A stretch of 64,000 nucleotides of DNA from Ailurus styani. Taxonomy: Eukaryota > Chordata > Mammalia > Carnivora > Ailuridae. Made by a program: the position numbers and the translations under genes. Every line of letters begins with the position of its first letter. Position 1 is the stretch's first letter. The stretch is from assembly GCA_002007465.1 (NCBI GenBank), contig LNAC01001236.1:1-64000 (forward strand), read 5' to 3'. Shown here piece by piece: positions 25,664-36,326 of this stretch. The notes under the pieces were generated by a model. It had not been told where the DNA came from. It ran no database searches and was given only the letters and a program-made list of their open reading frames with translations.

Positions 25664-25784
25664 TCTATTCACAACTTCTGTCATGCAAACCTACTACCCA
25701 GTAATCCTCAGGTTTGGCTCCATGATAGTCAATACATATTATCAACTAATTAAAAAATGAGAGGGTAATGATCATGTAAGTTCA

Positions 25785-25960
25785 AAAAGCATTTAGTGAG
25801 CACCCAAACTTCACAGGAAAATATACCAGGGCTATGGGGAATAAAAGATCAAATACTGACCTCAAGAAACATCTGATCTTCATAAACAAAGAAGATATAA
25901 AGGAGATTATGACCAATATTACAGCAGGGATCCAAAGCACAGGGAAAAAAATGTGAAAGA
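25785..25960 (-). mobile_element. L2 3' end relic
   Basis: Diverged antisense L2 tail: 'gcatttagtgagcacccaaa', 'gggctatggggaataaaaga', 'tgacctcaagaaacatctga'. It matches the order TTTATTGAGCACCTACTATG, GGCACTGGGGATACAAAGA, CCTGCCCTCAAGGAGCTTAC. Confidence 0.55.
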
Positions 25961-27533
25961 GAACTAGACAAATTTCACCAAAGAACATATGGAAAGTTTC
26001 ATGGACAAGGTTAAGAACATATGTATATTATTTAGGCATAAAGAATTAAACAATATGGGACTTTCAAGTGGTTGGTAAATTCTAGGCAAAGTCATAAATA
26101 GCCTGAACAATATGCTCAGTGGTTCCTCAACTAGTTTGCAAACAGAGGGCTCAGATATTGGATGGCCCACTTCAAGGCTGGATACCTCACAACTCTCAGA
26201 TGATGGGGAAAAGAGCCTGAGCCCCAGGAGGTCCTCTATTCATATTACGGATACATGCCAAATATATGCTACATGGACTTCTCGCATTTACATTTCTCTC
26301 CAACCAATGGTGTTAATATACCACACGACTTCATGCTGCACCCATGGACCTTTCCTATTTTGCATACTCACCTCCTAATTTCTTGATTTCTTTTCATTTC
26401 TCCTTTATCACATTCTTACTTAGCCTTCCTCTGAAATTCCTTCCCCCCCCCATTATAACTTGCTTTCTCCACTAATTTCCACTAAATGTCTTGCATTTTT
26501 CAGAAGCTCCATTTTTTTCTTGGGCTAAAAGCCTCCTTTCTTTTTCTGTTGAGGTTACTCAGCTGTCCCAATGATGCTGTCACCAACGTACTTAACTCAC
26601 CCTCTGTCTTTTGCTCTAGCGTTGCTGACAGTGCACAATCAGTCCAAGCATTTTCTTTCTCTACTCCCCCTCATGAACTGCCTGATGCTACTGGGGAAAA
26701 AAAAATTAACACTCTAATTGATGTCATTATAAATTTATGATCCCCACCTCTGCTGCGTCTCTAATCTTGTTCTGTACCCATTTCATTCTACCATTGACTC
26801 CCCCCTCCAACAGCTGTCCCAGTCTTCATCCCTCCTCTCAGTCTTCTATTCAGAATCTGCTCCATCCCCTTTCAGCAGACAATCTATCACCCACTTCACA
26901 GAAAACAACGGAGAACATCAGGTGGGAACTCCTAAACTTTAATTCCTCCCACTTTTAAATCTACGATTAAATATCTCCCTGCTGTGATGGAGGAGTAGGA
27001 GTGTCTCAGCATTTCAAGGTTAATTTCACTGCTCATTTGAGAGCATACACCTTGAGCCCCACCCATTTGTATCTTCCAGATCTTTTGTCTTCACTCTCTT
27101 TCTTCCACAACCAATGCGTTCAAAAGCCCCTACCCCTTCCCTAAGGTAGCCTCCTTCCTAGAAGGAATGAAGTCTTCTTTCCTGAGCTGCCTGCTTTGAA
27201 CAGTTGTTCCAGCAGACACTGCTTCCTCCCCATTCACTCCTACCCCTCATTCATGTTCTGTTCCCATAACCTACTGCCACTGCTCTTATCGGACTCATCC
27301 ACATTCAAAATCTGCTAAGCATTTTCAGTCCTTCTCCTGTTTGACTTCTGAGTGCCATTTGGATAGCCCCTCTTTATTCAGACACCCCAAGCCCTCCACT
27401 CCTACCCTCCTCTTTCTCATTTCACCCTGTGTTACCATCACTTTTCTTCTCTTAGGTTTGTTCCTTATTGATCCATCTTGTTCTCATTTTGCACTTCCCA
27501 GGACATCTCCTTTGCTTTAAAAAACCCTTTGTT
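25961..27533. other. Pyrimidine-rich old DNA, no gene
   Basis: From about 26.35 to 27.5 kb the plus strand is CT-rich with several short open frames (26112-26378, 26486-26740, 26737-26958). The style resembles the body of old L2-type LINEs, which are CT-rich in sense orientation, and a clear L2 3' part follows at 28 kb. I could not align specific motifs here, so no element is called. Confidence 0.4.
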
Positions 27534-27720
27534 AGGGTGCCTGGGTGGCTCACTTGGTTAAGCAACTACCTTTGGCTCAGGTCATGATCCTGGAGTTGTG
27601 GGATCAAGTCCCACATTCAACTCCCAGCTCCATGGGGAGTCTGCTTCTCCCTCTGACCTTCTCCCCTCTCATGCTCTCTCTCTCTCTCAAATAAACAAAT
27701 GGAATCTTTTAAGAAAAAAT
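27534..27720 (+). mobile_element. SINEC, older subtype
   Basis: Starts 'agggtgcctgggtggctcac', carries 'ggttaagcaactacctttgg', and ends 'aaataaacaaatggaatctt'. A poor target-site duplication ('taaaaaaccctttg' left, 'taaaatcctttt' right) suggests age. It is inserted into the L2-like pyrimidine-rich region. Confidence 0.93.
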
Positions 27721-27984
27721 TAAAATCCTTTTTAAAATATAAATTTCTGTATCTCATAGGGATCCCTCCTCCAGGATTTGGGTCCACAGCTTTACCGCTT
27801 ATTAAACATCAGGAACTAGCCATGTGAATCTCAACAAGCCCTGATCTGAACTGTCATTTACTCTTATTTATCTCTTTCTGTAGCCAACAAGATAATTTGG
27901 TCAATTGCATGAACTCGAATTAATTTTCAGATGTTCCTACTTCCTCATCCTTTCATATCTTATCAGGAACCAATCTTAGTCTAT

Positions 27985-28515
27985 ATCAGCAGGTCACAAA
28001 ATCTCCTACCTGAACTACTGTAGTATCTGAGTTCATTTTTTTTTTTACCTACTCCAAACCACCTTCCACATTGTCTTTAAATTTATTTTCTTCAAAAATA
28101 CAAATTAGATCACATTACTCTCCTATTAAAGTATGACTAATACCAAACCAATTACAGCACAATTAAGCACAAACTTAATTTGACATATATAAGACCTAGC
28201 TTCATCTACCCAGGTACATCATCTTTTCCCACAGTCCTTCTCACGCTTTGTCATAGGCTCACTCTCTCCTTCAGCCACAACAATATCTCATGTTGTGCTA
28301 TCTATAGACAGTCAAAAGTGTTTCTCAAATTCATGCCTTTACGTAAGCTGCTTATTTTGCTCTTCCTACCTTCAAGTCTCGGGTCTAAGGCCTTTTCTGC
28401 AAAGGCTTCATCAATCCCTTTACACCACACTATATTAGAGTGATCAGTCTACTGTTCCACCAGTCTATGAATTTTTTGAGTGAAGTTCATATTTATATAT
28501 CTCCATCATGAGTCT
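27985..28515 (+). mobile_element. L2 LINE, 3' portion
   Basis: Sense L2: 'ctcctacctgaactactgta' (CTGGACTACTGCAATAG), 'ccaaaccaccttccacattg', 'acaaattagatcacattact' (CAAATCTGATCATGTCACT), 'tatataagacctagcttcat', 'tgcctttacgtaagctgctt', 'aaggccttttctgcaaaggc', 'ccagtctatgaattttttga'. Collinearity over 500 bp makes this a good call. It is heavily mutated with no open frame. Confidence 0.75.
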
Positions 28516-28836
28516 TTTCCCCAGTTCTCCCATTTAGAACTCCTTGGAATCCCAGGATATAAAAACTCCTTGCCATTGAGTATTAATATATTCAGCCAAA
28601 TAATTATAATTTGAGAAAAACTGTAGGAGGAATGTTATTTGACCTGATTGAGTTCTGAATGTATTCTAGAGAAATTTGATTCTTCAAGGATAAATTTGTT
28701 TTTCTTTTTTATCATCCTTAATATAATGGCATCAGTGTTACAAGAAAGACTGCAGTCTCTGTGGTCACTCTAACATAATCTGGTGTGCCTTATCTTGTAT
28801 GCCTTTCATACAAAATGCATTGATAAGCACTGGTTT

Positions 28837-29026
28837 CTTTCTTTTAAATTTTATTTATTTATGTGCAATAGAGAGAGCAAGAGGGAGCACAAGCAGGTGG
28901 AGGGGAGAGGGAAGAGCAGGTTCCTCACTGAGCAGGGAGTCCGACATGGAGCTCAATCCCGGGACCTCGGGACCATGACCTAAACTGAAGGCAGATGCTT
29001 AACCAACTGAGGCACCCAGGTGCCCC
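28837..29026 (-). mobile_element. SINEC with imperfect TSD
   Basis: Minus-strand SINEC ending 'aggcacccaggtgcccc'. The target-site duplication is 'ataagcactggttt' (28823-28836) against 'ataagcataggttt' (29028-29041). The head has 'cttaaccaactgaggcaccc', an older subtype. Confidence 0.93.
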
Positions 29027-29041
29027 AATAAGCATAGGTTT

Positions 29042-30344
29042 TTACAACAAAATCTGTCTTCCTTTTATGTGAAATGGAGCGTAGAGCCATCCAGAGGGAC
29101 CTACTAAGATGTCATCCCTCAGAATGAGGGGCTTGCCCTTTGCTATGTACTCACATCTAATCCTGAGAAGGTAAACTACTGTTACGATAGACAGATACAT
29201 TTTTTTTCATCAACGTCTAACCTTGAGAGCTTACTAAAAAAGCCAGAGTTTGTTCATTATGTGTGGCACTTTTTAACATTACACAATTACTATATTAAAG
29301 ATCATCATACTATAGATAGGTGATCATGCTATAGATAAATGATAGAAGATGCAGATACTGATAAATAAGAAAAGTGGGCAAATCTTCATAAAGGGATACA
29401 ATAAAATCCAAATAGCCCAAACATGTTAAATTTTACATTCTGATGTGTTGAAAAAAATGAGTCTCTGTGCAAAGGGAGGGTACCAATAAACATGAGATAT
29501 ATTTCCTGCTTTCATTGAGCTTATGACCTACTTAGAGAAACAAGCCATAAATATGTGAAAAGTGAAATAACAAAACTTAAAAATAGTCCAAAAGAACTGC
29601 AGAAGAAATACTGTGAGTCTATTCATTATTAATGATCAAATAAATGTCTGCAAACAATAATTTAATTGACACAGGAATTCATGGAAGGAAAAATATCCTT
29701 TGCCTGGGGATACTGAGACAAGACATTTTGGACTATGTGTTTTGAAATATAAAGTTATTTTTATTTGACCTTAAGGAAGATGCTGATCTGTCTCTAAGAC
29801 TGAAACTGTATAATTACAAAAAGCTTAATTTACACTGTTTTCTTACAAATTTCAAAACAGTATAGCTCTTTGAAGAATTTTGAAGTAAAGCAGTTAAAAA
29901 GTTCAATCGGTGATTTTTTTTTTCTTTCTCTGTGACTGAAGACAGTCTTGGCAAGAATAGGCCTTTCTGACAGTGTCATTACTGAAAGAAAAAAGGAACG
30001 TATCTGGCATATCAAAGTTGGAACACAGAATGACAAAGGATGCTGAAATGCAGAATGTTAAGAACTGGACAATCTATTTTCCTGCCCTTTGAAGGGCAGG
30101 AGGTAGGGACCCTCAGGAGAGCTGTGTGCAGGTGAAACGGGCTTTGCTGAAGGCTGCTATCTGCTTCCCCACCAAAGAACAATGCTATCTGAGTGGAGCC
30201 CAGTAGGGCTCTGCGGCTTGTCAGCCTTCAGATAAGCACTATAACCTATTCTGGCTGGAGGTAAGGGCAATGCTGATATGGCTTTGGGCTAAAACCAATC
30301 CCGCCAAGGAGCTCTGACATCATCCACTGGCTGCTTATCACATG
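29042..30344. other. Intergenic DNA with a GC-richer end
   Basis: No gene. A weak antisense L2 end may lie at 29455-29560 ('tgctttcattgagcttatga'). The last ~280 bases (30.06-30.34 kb) are GC-richer and repeat-free, with a perfect short hairpin and several GATA-type motifs. Confidence 0.45.
30081..30100. repeat. Perfect hairpin, 9-bp arms
   Basis: 'cctgccctt' and 'aagggcagg' flank a 2-nt centre. A GC-rich perfect inverted repeat of this type is less expected by chance here than AT palindromes. Confidence 0.85.
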
Positions 30345-30515
30345 ATTAAGCCTGTCGTTCTTAACCACAGGTAGGCATGGATCAGCTAAGGAGCTTGTAA
30401 AAAATATTGGTGCCTTCACCCTACTTCAAACGAATGACAATCTCTGGTGGTTGGCTTGGTCATCACTCCTGGAAGTTCTTCACGTGACTCAAGCACACAC
30501 CTAGGGTTATTAAAC
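30345..30515 (+). mobile_element. MER5-like hAT transposon relic
   Basis: Non-autonomous hAT-Charlie type: 'gttcttaaccacaggtaggc' (GTTCTCAACC..), 'taaggagcttgtaaaaaata', 'tattggtgccttcaccctac' (CTGATGCCTGGGCCCCACCC), 'gacaatctctggtggttggc'. It is diverged, and I rely on the motif order. Confidence 0.6.
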
Positions 30516-30517
30516 AC

Positions 30518-30692
30518 TTTATTAGACAAGTGCTTCTCAAACTTTAAAGTCCATATGGATGACCTTGAGATAGTGTTATAATGCAGATTCTGACTCAGTT
30601 AATTCTGCGGTAGGACTTGAGATTCGGCATTTCTAATAAGCTCCCACGTGATGCCGATGCTGCCGGCCTAAGATCCCCACTTTGGACTGAAA
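30518..30692 (+). mobile_element. MER5A-type hAT transposon relic
   Basis: Near full-length MER5A pattern: 'aagtgcttctcaaactttaa' at the left terminus, 'gattctgactcagttaattc', 'gagattcggcatttctaata', 'agctcccacgtgatgccgat', 'gctgccggcc', 'cactttggactg'. The inverted-terminal motif (TCTCAAACTTT / AAAGTTTGAGA type) is partly preserved. Confidence 0.8.
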
Positions 30693-30715
30693 ATCTTTCT
30701 ACACTTCCTTTTTAA

Positions 30716-30855
30716 AAAGTCAACAGAACTATGGCAGAGTTATTTTTAAATTTCGAATCTCACAATCCCCCCTTAAGAGATTCTGATTCTCTCTATGAGG
30801 TATTGTCTATACATCTGGAATAATTTTTTAAAAACCAATGATGTAGACACTGCTC
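30716..30855 (+). mobile_element. Third MER5-like fragment (weak)
   Basis: 'cttaagagattctgattctc', 'tacatctggaataatttttt' and 'aaaccaatgatgtagacact' echo the MER5 middle and right parts (AGAGATTCTGATT..GCATCTG..TTTTAAAAGCT..TGAT). If correct, three members lie in about 500 bp. Confidence 0.4.
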
Positions 30856-30859
30856 TGCA

Positions 30860-32294
30860 ATCTTGGTTTAAATATTAGAAACTCCTGCTGCAACGTGTCC
30901 AATGGAAATGCTATCTACCTTGAAAACTGCCCCTTGGTGGAGGTGCTCTCTCTTAATGGAGGATTATGAATGGTTGACGGCAAGTGGGCTAGTGTAAGAA
31001 CAGAATTGCTGAACTCCATCAGGGCTGGTTTCTCCCAAGTATTTCAAACATCATTCCTGTTATCAAAGTAGTCCTGTTGGTTCAGTGGATTAAGTGGAGA
31101 ATGCCAACCTTCTTTGCCATAGAAGACCTCCACAGGTAATGTTCCAAAGACAAGCCAATTTTAACATGTCTCTATTTCCTCTGTGATAGAAGGTATCATA
31201 ATAAGCAAGTTGGAAGTGGACACAAAAAAAGAATACTGTTAAATATTAGTTTTTAGGCTGATGAATAATTTTATATTCCTCTTAGAGAGGTTATTAAATA
31301 AGACAGAAGAGTTTGCTTAAAAGAAAACTTCATATAGAAAAGGAAGGGAAAGGTCAAGACTGATCCTAAAGCAAGAATGATCATGGAACACATATTAAAA
31401 CAGAAGAGATGAGTTTTTCTTTTTTCCTGATGACAGTGGTAATTGAATAGAAATAGAAAGCACTATTTGTAGTTTGGGTGTGTATTATGTGCACACCCAT
31501 GGATAGATGCAGAAACAAATACATACACACAAGAAGAAGATAAATTAAGACTAATTTCATTCCTTTAAGTAAGTCCTGGCCTCAGTGTCAGAGATCAGAT
31601 CTAATTCTAGCTCCATGACCTGGGGCTTCAGCTTCCCATCTGTAAAATGAAGGAGTTGGATGCATTCTAATATCAACATGGCTTCTGGAGTACTTATCAT
31701 GCCAACTACTGGGTGAAGCCCTTGGCAAATCATGAATCTTGTTCATATCACTGTGAGACACGGTATGTTGCACCTGTTTGTACAGCTGAGGGAAGGGAAG
31801 TCACAGAGAAATAGCATCTATTATCCAAGGGTAAAAATGATAAAAGAGATTTAGTTTCTGCCCTAGAGAAGCTAACCATAGGTCACTCATTCAGCAACCT
31901 TTTCAAAGTCAGCATTCATGCACTTCAAATTAGGACTGTAAAATAAGCCTCAGGATTCCAGAGCTGATGATCTTAATTTAACATAGACCTATCATTTCCC
32001 CTGGGGTAAACCAAGACTGACCTCGATGGAACTTTCTAATCCGTCCATCTTAAAAGTGAGAACCCACCTAAACAGGAAAGGAAATTCAAGGGGGATAGGA
32101 CTCAATTTGGAAAAAAATGTTCTCTTCTTCAAACCAATATCAGCAAATACAGCTGATATGGGTTGGGAGGATTAAGGATGGGAGGTGTTTAGGAGGGAAA
32201 ATCTCATAAACATGAAGCTTGTTTTGTGGCCTTCCTCTAACTCAAATGTTTATAAAGGCAATCAACTCATCTTAAGTTTGGGGGTTATCCAGAT
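30860..32294. other. Intergenic DNA with one MIR fragment
   Basis: No gene. It contains the MIR fragment at 31.57 kb, otherwise nothing recognised. Confidence 0.45.
31568..31695 (+). mobile_element. MIR relic, partial
   Basis: Sense MIR core: 'gatctaattctagctccatg', 'acctggggcttcagcttccc', 'atctgtaaaatgaaggagtt'. The 3' half is lost. Confidence 0.6.
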
Positions 32295-32310
32295 CCAGAA
32301 AGATAATCTT

Positions 32311-32486
32311 TTTTTTTAGATTTTATTTATTTATATGACAGAGAGACATTACAAGCAGGCAGAGAGAGAGGAGGAAGCAGGCTCCCTGCTGAGCAGAGAG
32401 CCCAATGTGGGCCTCGATCCCAGGACCCTGAGATCATGACCTGAGCCGAAGGCAGAGGCTTTAACCCACTGAGCCACCCAGGCGCC
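32311..32486 (-). mobile_element. SINEC, mustelid-type, near-perfect TSD
   Basis: Minus-strand copy with 'ggctttaacccactgagcca' (reverse of the mustelid diagnostic) and 'cccaggcgcc' head. The target-site duplication 'ccagaaagataatctttt' is perfect (32295-32312 and 32487-32504, overlapping the T-run). Low divergence and an intact TSD indicate a recent insertion, possibly lineage-specific. Confidence 0.96.
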
Positions 32487-32504
32487 CCAGAAAGATAATC
32501 TTTT

Positions 32505-34459
32505 GAGACAGAAAACATTTCTAGCACAGGGCTCTAAAATTACAATAGACAGATTAGCTAGCTCAATGTTGAGGATTCAAACTTCCTCAGGCAAATAGAA
32601 AGGATCCGGAAGATAACACACATTGTAATACTCAGAGGAAAACAGTAGCTTGGATAGACCCATCATAATTCAAGATAAAAATAAACACAAAGGAGAGAAA
32701 AAAATTCTGGGGGAGAAAAGAAAATAAGCCTACATCTGAAAAGAAAAAACAAGAGCACATATATTTTTTACATGATCTAGTCCATGAAGCAGAAGACCAT
32801 TTTAGACAGCAGCTGTTTTATTCATTCAAGGAAATAGTAAAAGATAACACAGACTCAACAAACACAAACACAAAACAAAACAAAATACATCATACATAAA
32901 TTTATGTATTTTGGTCTCACACAAAAAAGAAGGAAAATACATAAAAATGAAAAGGGTTTCTTAAAATTAAGAAAGCAAGTAAACAATAAACTCATAATTT
33001 AAAAAATTAGAAATAATAAAGTATATAATCAACCTTGAAAAAATTGGCAGTGGAACAGACTGAGTAAAAACAAGTAGGAGAGAAGGTATTCAACGAATAA
33101 AAAGGCAACGGGTATACAAAATATGATTTTTATCCTTAAATGAAAGAGAACTATCCATATTTAATAGAAAAATTCCACAAAGATGATAGGTTATCTCAAA
33201 TCAAAAGGAAATATCAATCCCTGGCATAAAGAGCTCACTATAAACCAGGGGGAAAAAAGGGGGCTAGCCACGACTTAAATGTAACAAATACTGGATTACA
33301 AAGCTGAGGAAACACATAAACAGGGGAAGACATAACAACAGAACAAACACATCTGTTAGAACAATAAATACAAAATTGATAAATTCACCTATTCAAAGGA
33401 AGAAACCTCTTAGATTCAAGCAAATTTAAAAAAAGCATATGTTAAAATAAATTTGAAAAGTAAAATTGAAAAAAAAAACCTGAAAATAATACTAGACAAT
33501 GAAAAAATGGGGTGCGTGTCTGTGATAGTTCATCAAGGCAAAAATCCAAGTACTGAAAAGAATAAAGTTTGTTTGGTGTTTTATTTGTTGTTTGAAGTTT
33601 TTTGGGGAAATATAATCTAGTTAAGAAGTGTCACAAACTTTTTATGTCAAATAATATAATGTGTCATATAACATATATTTTTAACACAGAAAGGCACAGC
33701 TTGAATTGGTGCTGATTTCATGTGCTACATGTACCATCCATCTTGCTTAAGCTGCATATTGACTTTAATTTATCAAATGATGAGCAATCATTTTGATTCC
33801 TCATGAGGTTGTGTTGCTTGCTTATCAGGCAAAATGGTTTGTGATAGCAGTGTCCTCATTTTTTTATTTTACAGCAGTTTTTGTGAGTAAATTTGAATAT
33901 TTCATTATTTTGTCCTTATTTTATGAAATAAGTAGAACATGGAAAAATTAAGTGTTAATATTAGTTATTAATATAATCAAGACCATAATGGCTTGCTAAA
34001 GTGGGGCTACAGGAAAAAAATAAATTACAAAATGTAGAATGAGTACAATTCACATTTTCTGACCACCATGGGATAAATCTAAATTTAATAATAACACCCT
34101 AGCAGAGACCTTCTTGCATTTAAGCATGTCAACTATGTATACAAATGTGAAGTAAATGAGAAACATTTAAGAACAGTAATGAAATGCTGGGCATAGGCCA
34201 TTGGATAATCTCTGTGAAAGGCAAAATGTAGTAGGAATTTTCTGGAACAATCTTTTAATCTATGGGTTGAAATTTTTAAAATTTCACTCCCACAACAAAC
34301 ATTAACAGGTCCAAAGCAGAGAAGTCGATAGCTTATTACAAATAAGGGATGTTTTGTGGTTGTGTTGATTTTTTATACAATAAACATACTATTTGTATAT
34401 TTAACATCATCTGTATAATGAAAAAATCAAAACTGACTTTTGAAATGTGTTTCTTAAAA
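32505..34459. other. A-rich intergenic DNA
   Basis: About 2 kb, strongly A-rich on the plus strand, leading into the young L1. No ORF1- or ORF2-like text is recognised, so I do not extend the L1 into it. No gene. Confidence 0.45.
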
Positions 34460-34463
34460 AACA

Positions 34464-35597
34464 ATGAGCTATTATATGGAACCTGAAAAGACCCCGAATA
34501 GCCAAAGGAATGTTGAAAAAAAAAACAAAGTTGGCGGCATCACAATTCCAGACTTCAAGCTCTATTACAAAGCTGTCATCATCAAGACAGTATGGTACTG
34601 GCACAAAAACAGACACATAGATCAGTGGAACAGAATAGAGAACCCAAAAATGGACCCTCAACTCTATGGTCAACTAATCTTCTACAAAGCAGGAAAGAAT
34701 GTCCAGTGGGAAAAAGACAGTCTCTTCAACAAATGGTGTTGGGAAAACTGGTCAGCCACATGCAGAAAAATGAAACTGGATCATTTCCTGACACCACACA
34801 CAAAAATAGACTCAAAATGGATAAAAGACCTCAATGTGAGAAAGGAATCCATCAAAATCCTCGAGGAGAACACAGGCAGCAACCTCTTCGACCTCAACCG
34901 CAGCAACTTCTTCCTAGGAACCTCACCAAAGGCAAGGGAAGCAAGGGCAAAAATGAACTATTGGGACTTCATCAAGATTAAAAGCTTTTGCACAGCAAAG
35001 GAAACAGTCAACAAAACCAAAAGACAACTGACAGAATGGGAGAAGATATTTGCAAATGACATATCAGATAAAGGGCTAGTATCCAAAATCTATAAAGAGC
35101 TTCTCAAACTCAACACCCATAAAACAAATAACCCAGTCAAGAAATGGGCAGTAGACATGAACAGACATTTCTCCAAAGAAGACATCCAAATGGCCAACAG
35201 ACACATGAGAAAGTGCTCAACATCACTCGGCATCAGAGAAATACAAATTAAAACCACAGCGAGATACCACCTTACACCAGTCAGAATGGCTAAAATCAAC
35301 AAGTCAGGAAATGACAGATGTTGGCGAAGATGTGGAGAAAGGGGAACCCTCCTACAGTGTTGGTGCAAATGCAAGCTGGCGCAGCCACTCTGGAAAACAG
35401 TATGGAGGTTCCTCAAAAAGTTGAAAATGGAGCTACCCTACGACCCAGCAATCGCACTACTGGGTATTTATCCTAAAGACACAAAGGTAGTGTTCCTCAG
35501 GGGCACGTGCACCCGAATGTTTATAGCAGCAATGTCCACAATAGCCAAACTATGGAAAGAACCTAGATGTCCATCAACAGATGAATGGATAAAGAAG
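34464..35597 (+). pseudogene. L1 ORF2 C-terminal fragment, open ~378 codons
   Basis: ORF2 encodes the endonuclease/reverse transcriptase that drives L1 retrotransposition. Only the region after the polymerase domain is present. It starts near 'PEKTPNSQ' and continues through '[14 protein letters not shown]', 'DQWNRIENP', '[12 protein letters not shown]', '[11 protein letters not shown]', '[15 protein letters not shown]', '[11 protein letters not shown]', '[13 protein letters not shown]', '[14 protein letters not shown]' and '[10 protein letters not shown]' without stop or frameshift, then hits the gap and SINE. In the C-terminal Cys-rich motif ('[18 protein letters not shown]') a Gln stands where L1 families usually have His. 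Lacking endonuclease and RT, it cannot be active. Confidence 0.92.
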
Positions 35598-35598
35598 A

Positions 35599-35658
35599 NN
35601 NNNNNNNNNNNNNNNNNNNNNNNNNNNNNNNNNNNNNNNNNNNNNNNNNNNNNNNNNN
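35599..35658. other. Assembly gap, 60 N
   Basis: Sixty consecutive N lie between the L1 ('ataaagaaga') and the 5' end of a young SINE. L1 resumes after the SINE at the expected next base, so no L1 sequence needs to be missing. Confidence 1.
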
Positions 35659-35858
35659 TGGGCGCCTGGGTGGCTCAGTGGGTTAAAGCCGCTGCCTTCG
35701 GCTCAGGTCATGATCCCAGGGTCCTGGGATCGAGGCCCACATCGGGCTCTCTGCTCAGCAGAGAGCCTGCTTCCTCCTCTCTCTCTGCCTTCCTCTCTGT
35801 CTACTTGTGATCTCTCTCTCTCTCTCTGTCAAATAAATAAATAAAATCTTTTTTTAAA
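35659..35858 (+). mobile_element. SINEC, mustelid-type, inside the L1
   Basis: Starts 'tgggcgcctgggtggctcag', carries 'gggttaaagccgctgccttc', a long CT block, and ends 'aaataaataaataaaatctt' plus an A/T tail. Very low divergence. The 5' target-site duplication falls at or in the adjacent N gap. It splits L1 ORF2 after 'DEWIKK'. Confidence 0.96.
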
Positions 35859-36177
35859 AAAAGATGTGATATATACATACAATGGAATACTATGCAGCTA
35901 TCAAAAAAACAAAATCTTGCCATTTGCAATGGCGTGGATGGAACTAGAGGGTATTATGCTGAGTGAAATAAGGTAATCAGAGAAAAACAATTATCATATG
36001 ATCTCTTTGATATGAAGAACTTGAAGGGTAGGGTGGGGGGTTGTGGGGGGCAGGGAGGGAAAAATAATGAAACAAGATGGGATGGGGAAGGAGACAAACC
36101 ATAAGAGACTTCTAATCTCATAAAACAAACTGAGGGTTACTGGGGGGTGGGAGGGTAGGGATAGGGTGGATGGGTTA

Positions 36178-36240
36178 TGGACATTGGGGAGGGTTTGTGC
36201 TTTGGTGANTGGACATTGGGGAGGGTTTGTGCTATGGTGA
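36178..36240 (+). repeat. 31-bp tandem duplication with an N at the joint
   Basis: The word beginning 'tggacattggggagggtttg' occurs at 36178-36208 and again at 36210-36240 with one mismatch, separated by a single N at 36209. It lies in the L1 3' UTR, where a single copy is expected. Confidence 0.9.
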
Positions 36241-36326
36241 ATGCTGTGAAAGGCGTAAGCCTGATGATTCACAGACCTGTACCCCTGGGCAAATAATAAT
36301 AACAATAAAAATAAATTAAAAAAAAA

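Larger units (their letters stand above)
34460..36326 (+). mobile_element. Young carnivore LINE-1, 5'-truncated
   Basis: A low-divergence L1 3' portion: distal ORF2 (34464 to the 60-N gap at 35599), then, after the SINE at 35659-35858, 'agatgtgatatatacataca', 'ggaatactatgcagctatca', 'gaactagagggtattatgct', the G-rich 3' UTR ('gggggtgtgg'-like strings, 36030-36170), 'gattcacagacctgtacccc' and an A-tail. Compared with a complete L1 of about 6 kb only the last ~1.6 kb is here. The element was later hit by the SINE. No clear target-site duplication was found around the L1. Confidence 0.95.

Noticed and set aside
32505..34459. Considered as the 5' part of the young L1
   Set aside because: No ORF1 or ORF2 text is recognisable and divergence style differs sharply. 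The L1 is better read as 5'-truncated at about 34.46 kb.
34592..34981. 129-codon plus-strand open frame
   Set aside because: It is the alternative frame of the L1 ORF2 fragment and has no similarity of its own.
35090..35416. 108-codon minus-strand frame
   Set aside because: It is antisense to the intact L1 ORF2 frame, an expected shadow.
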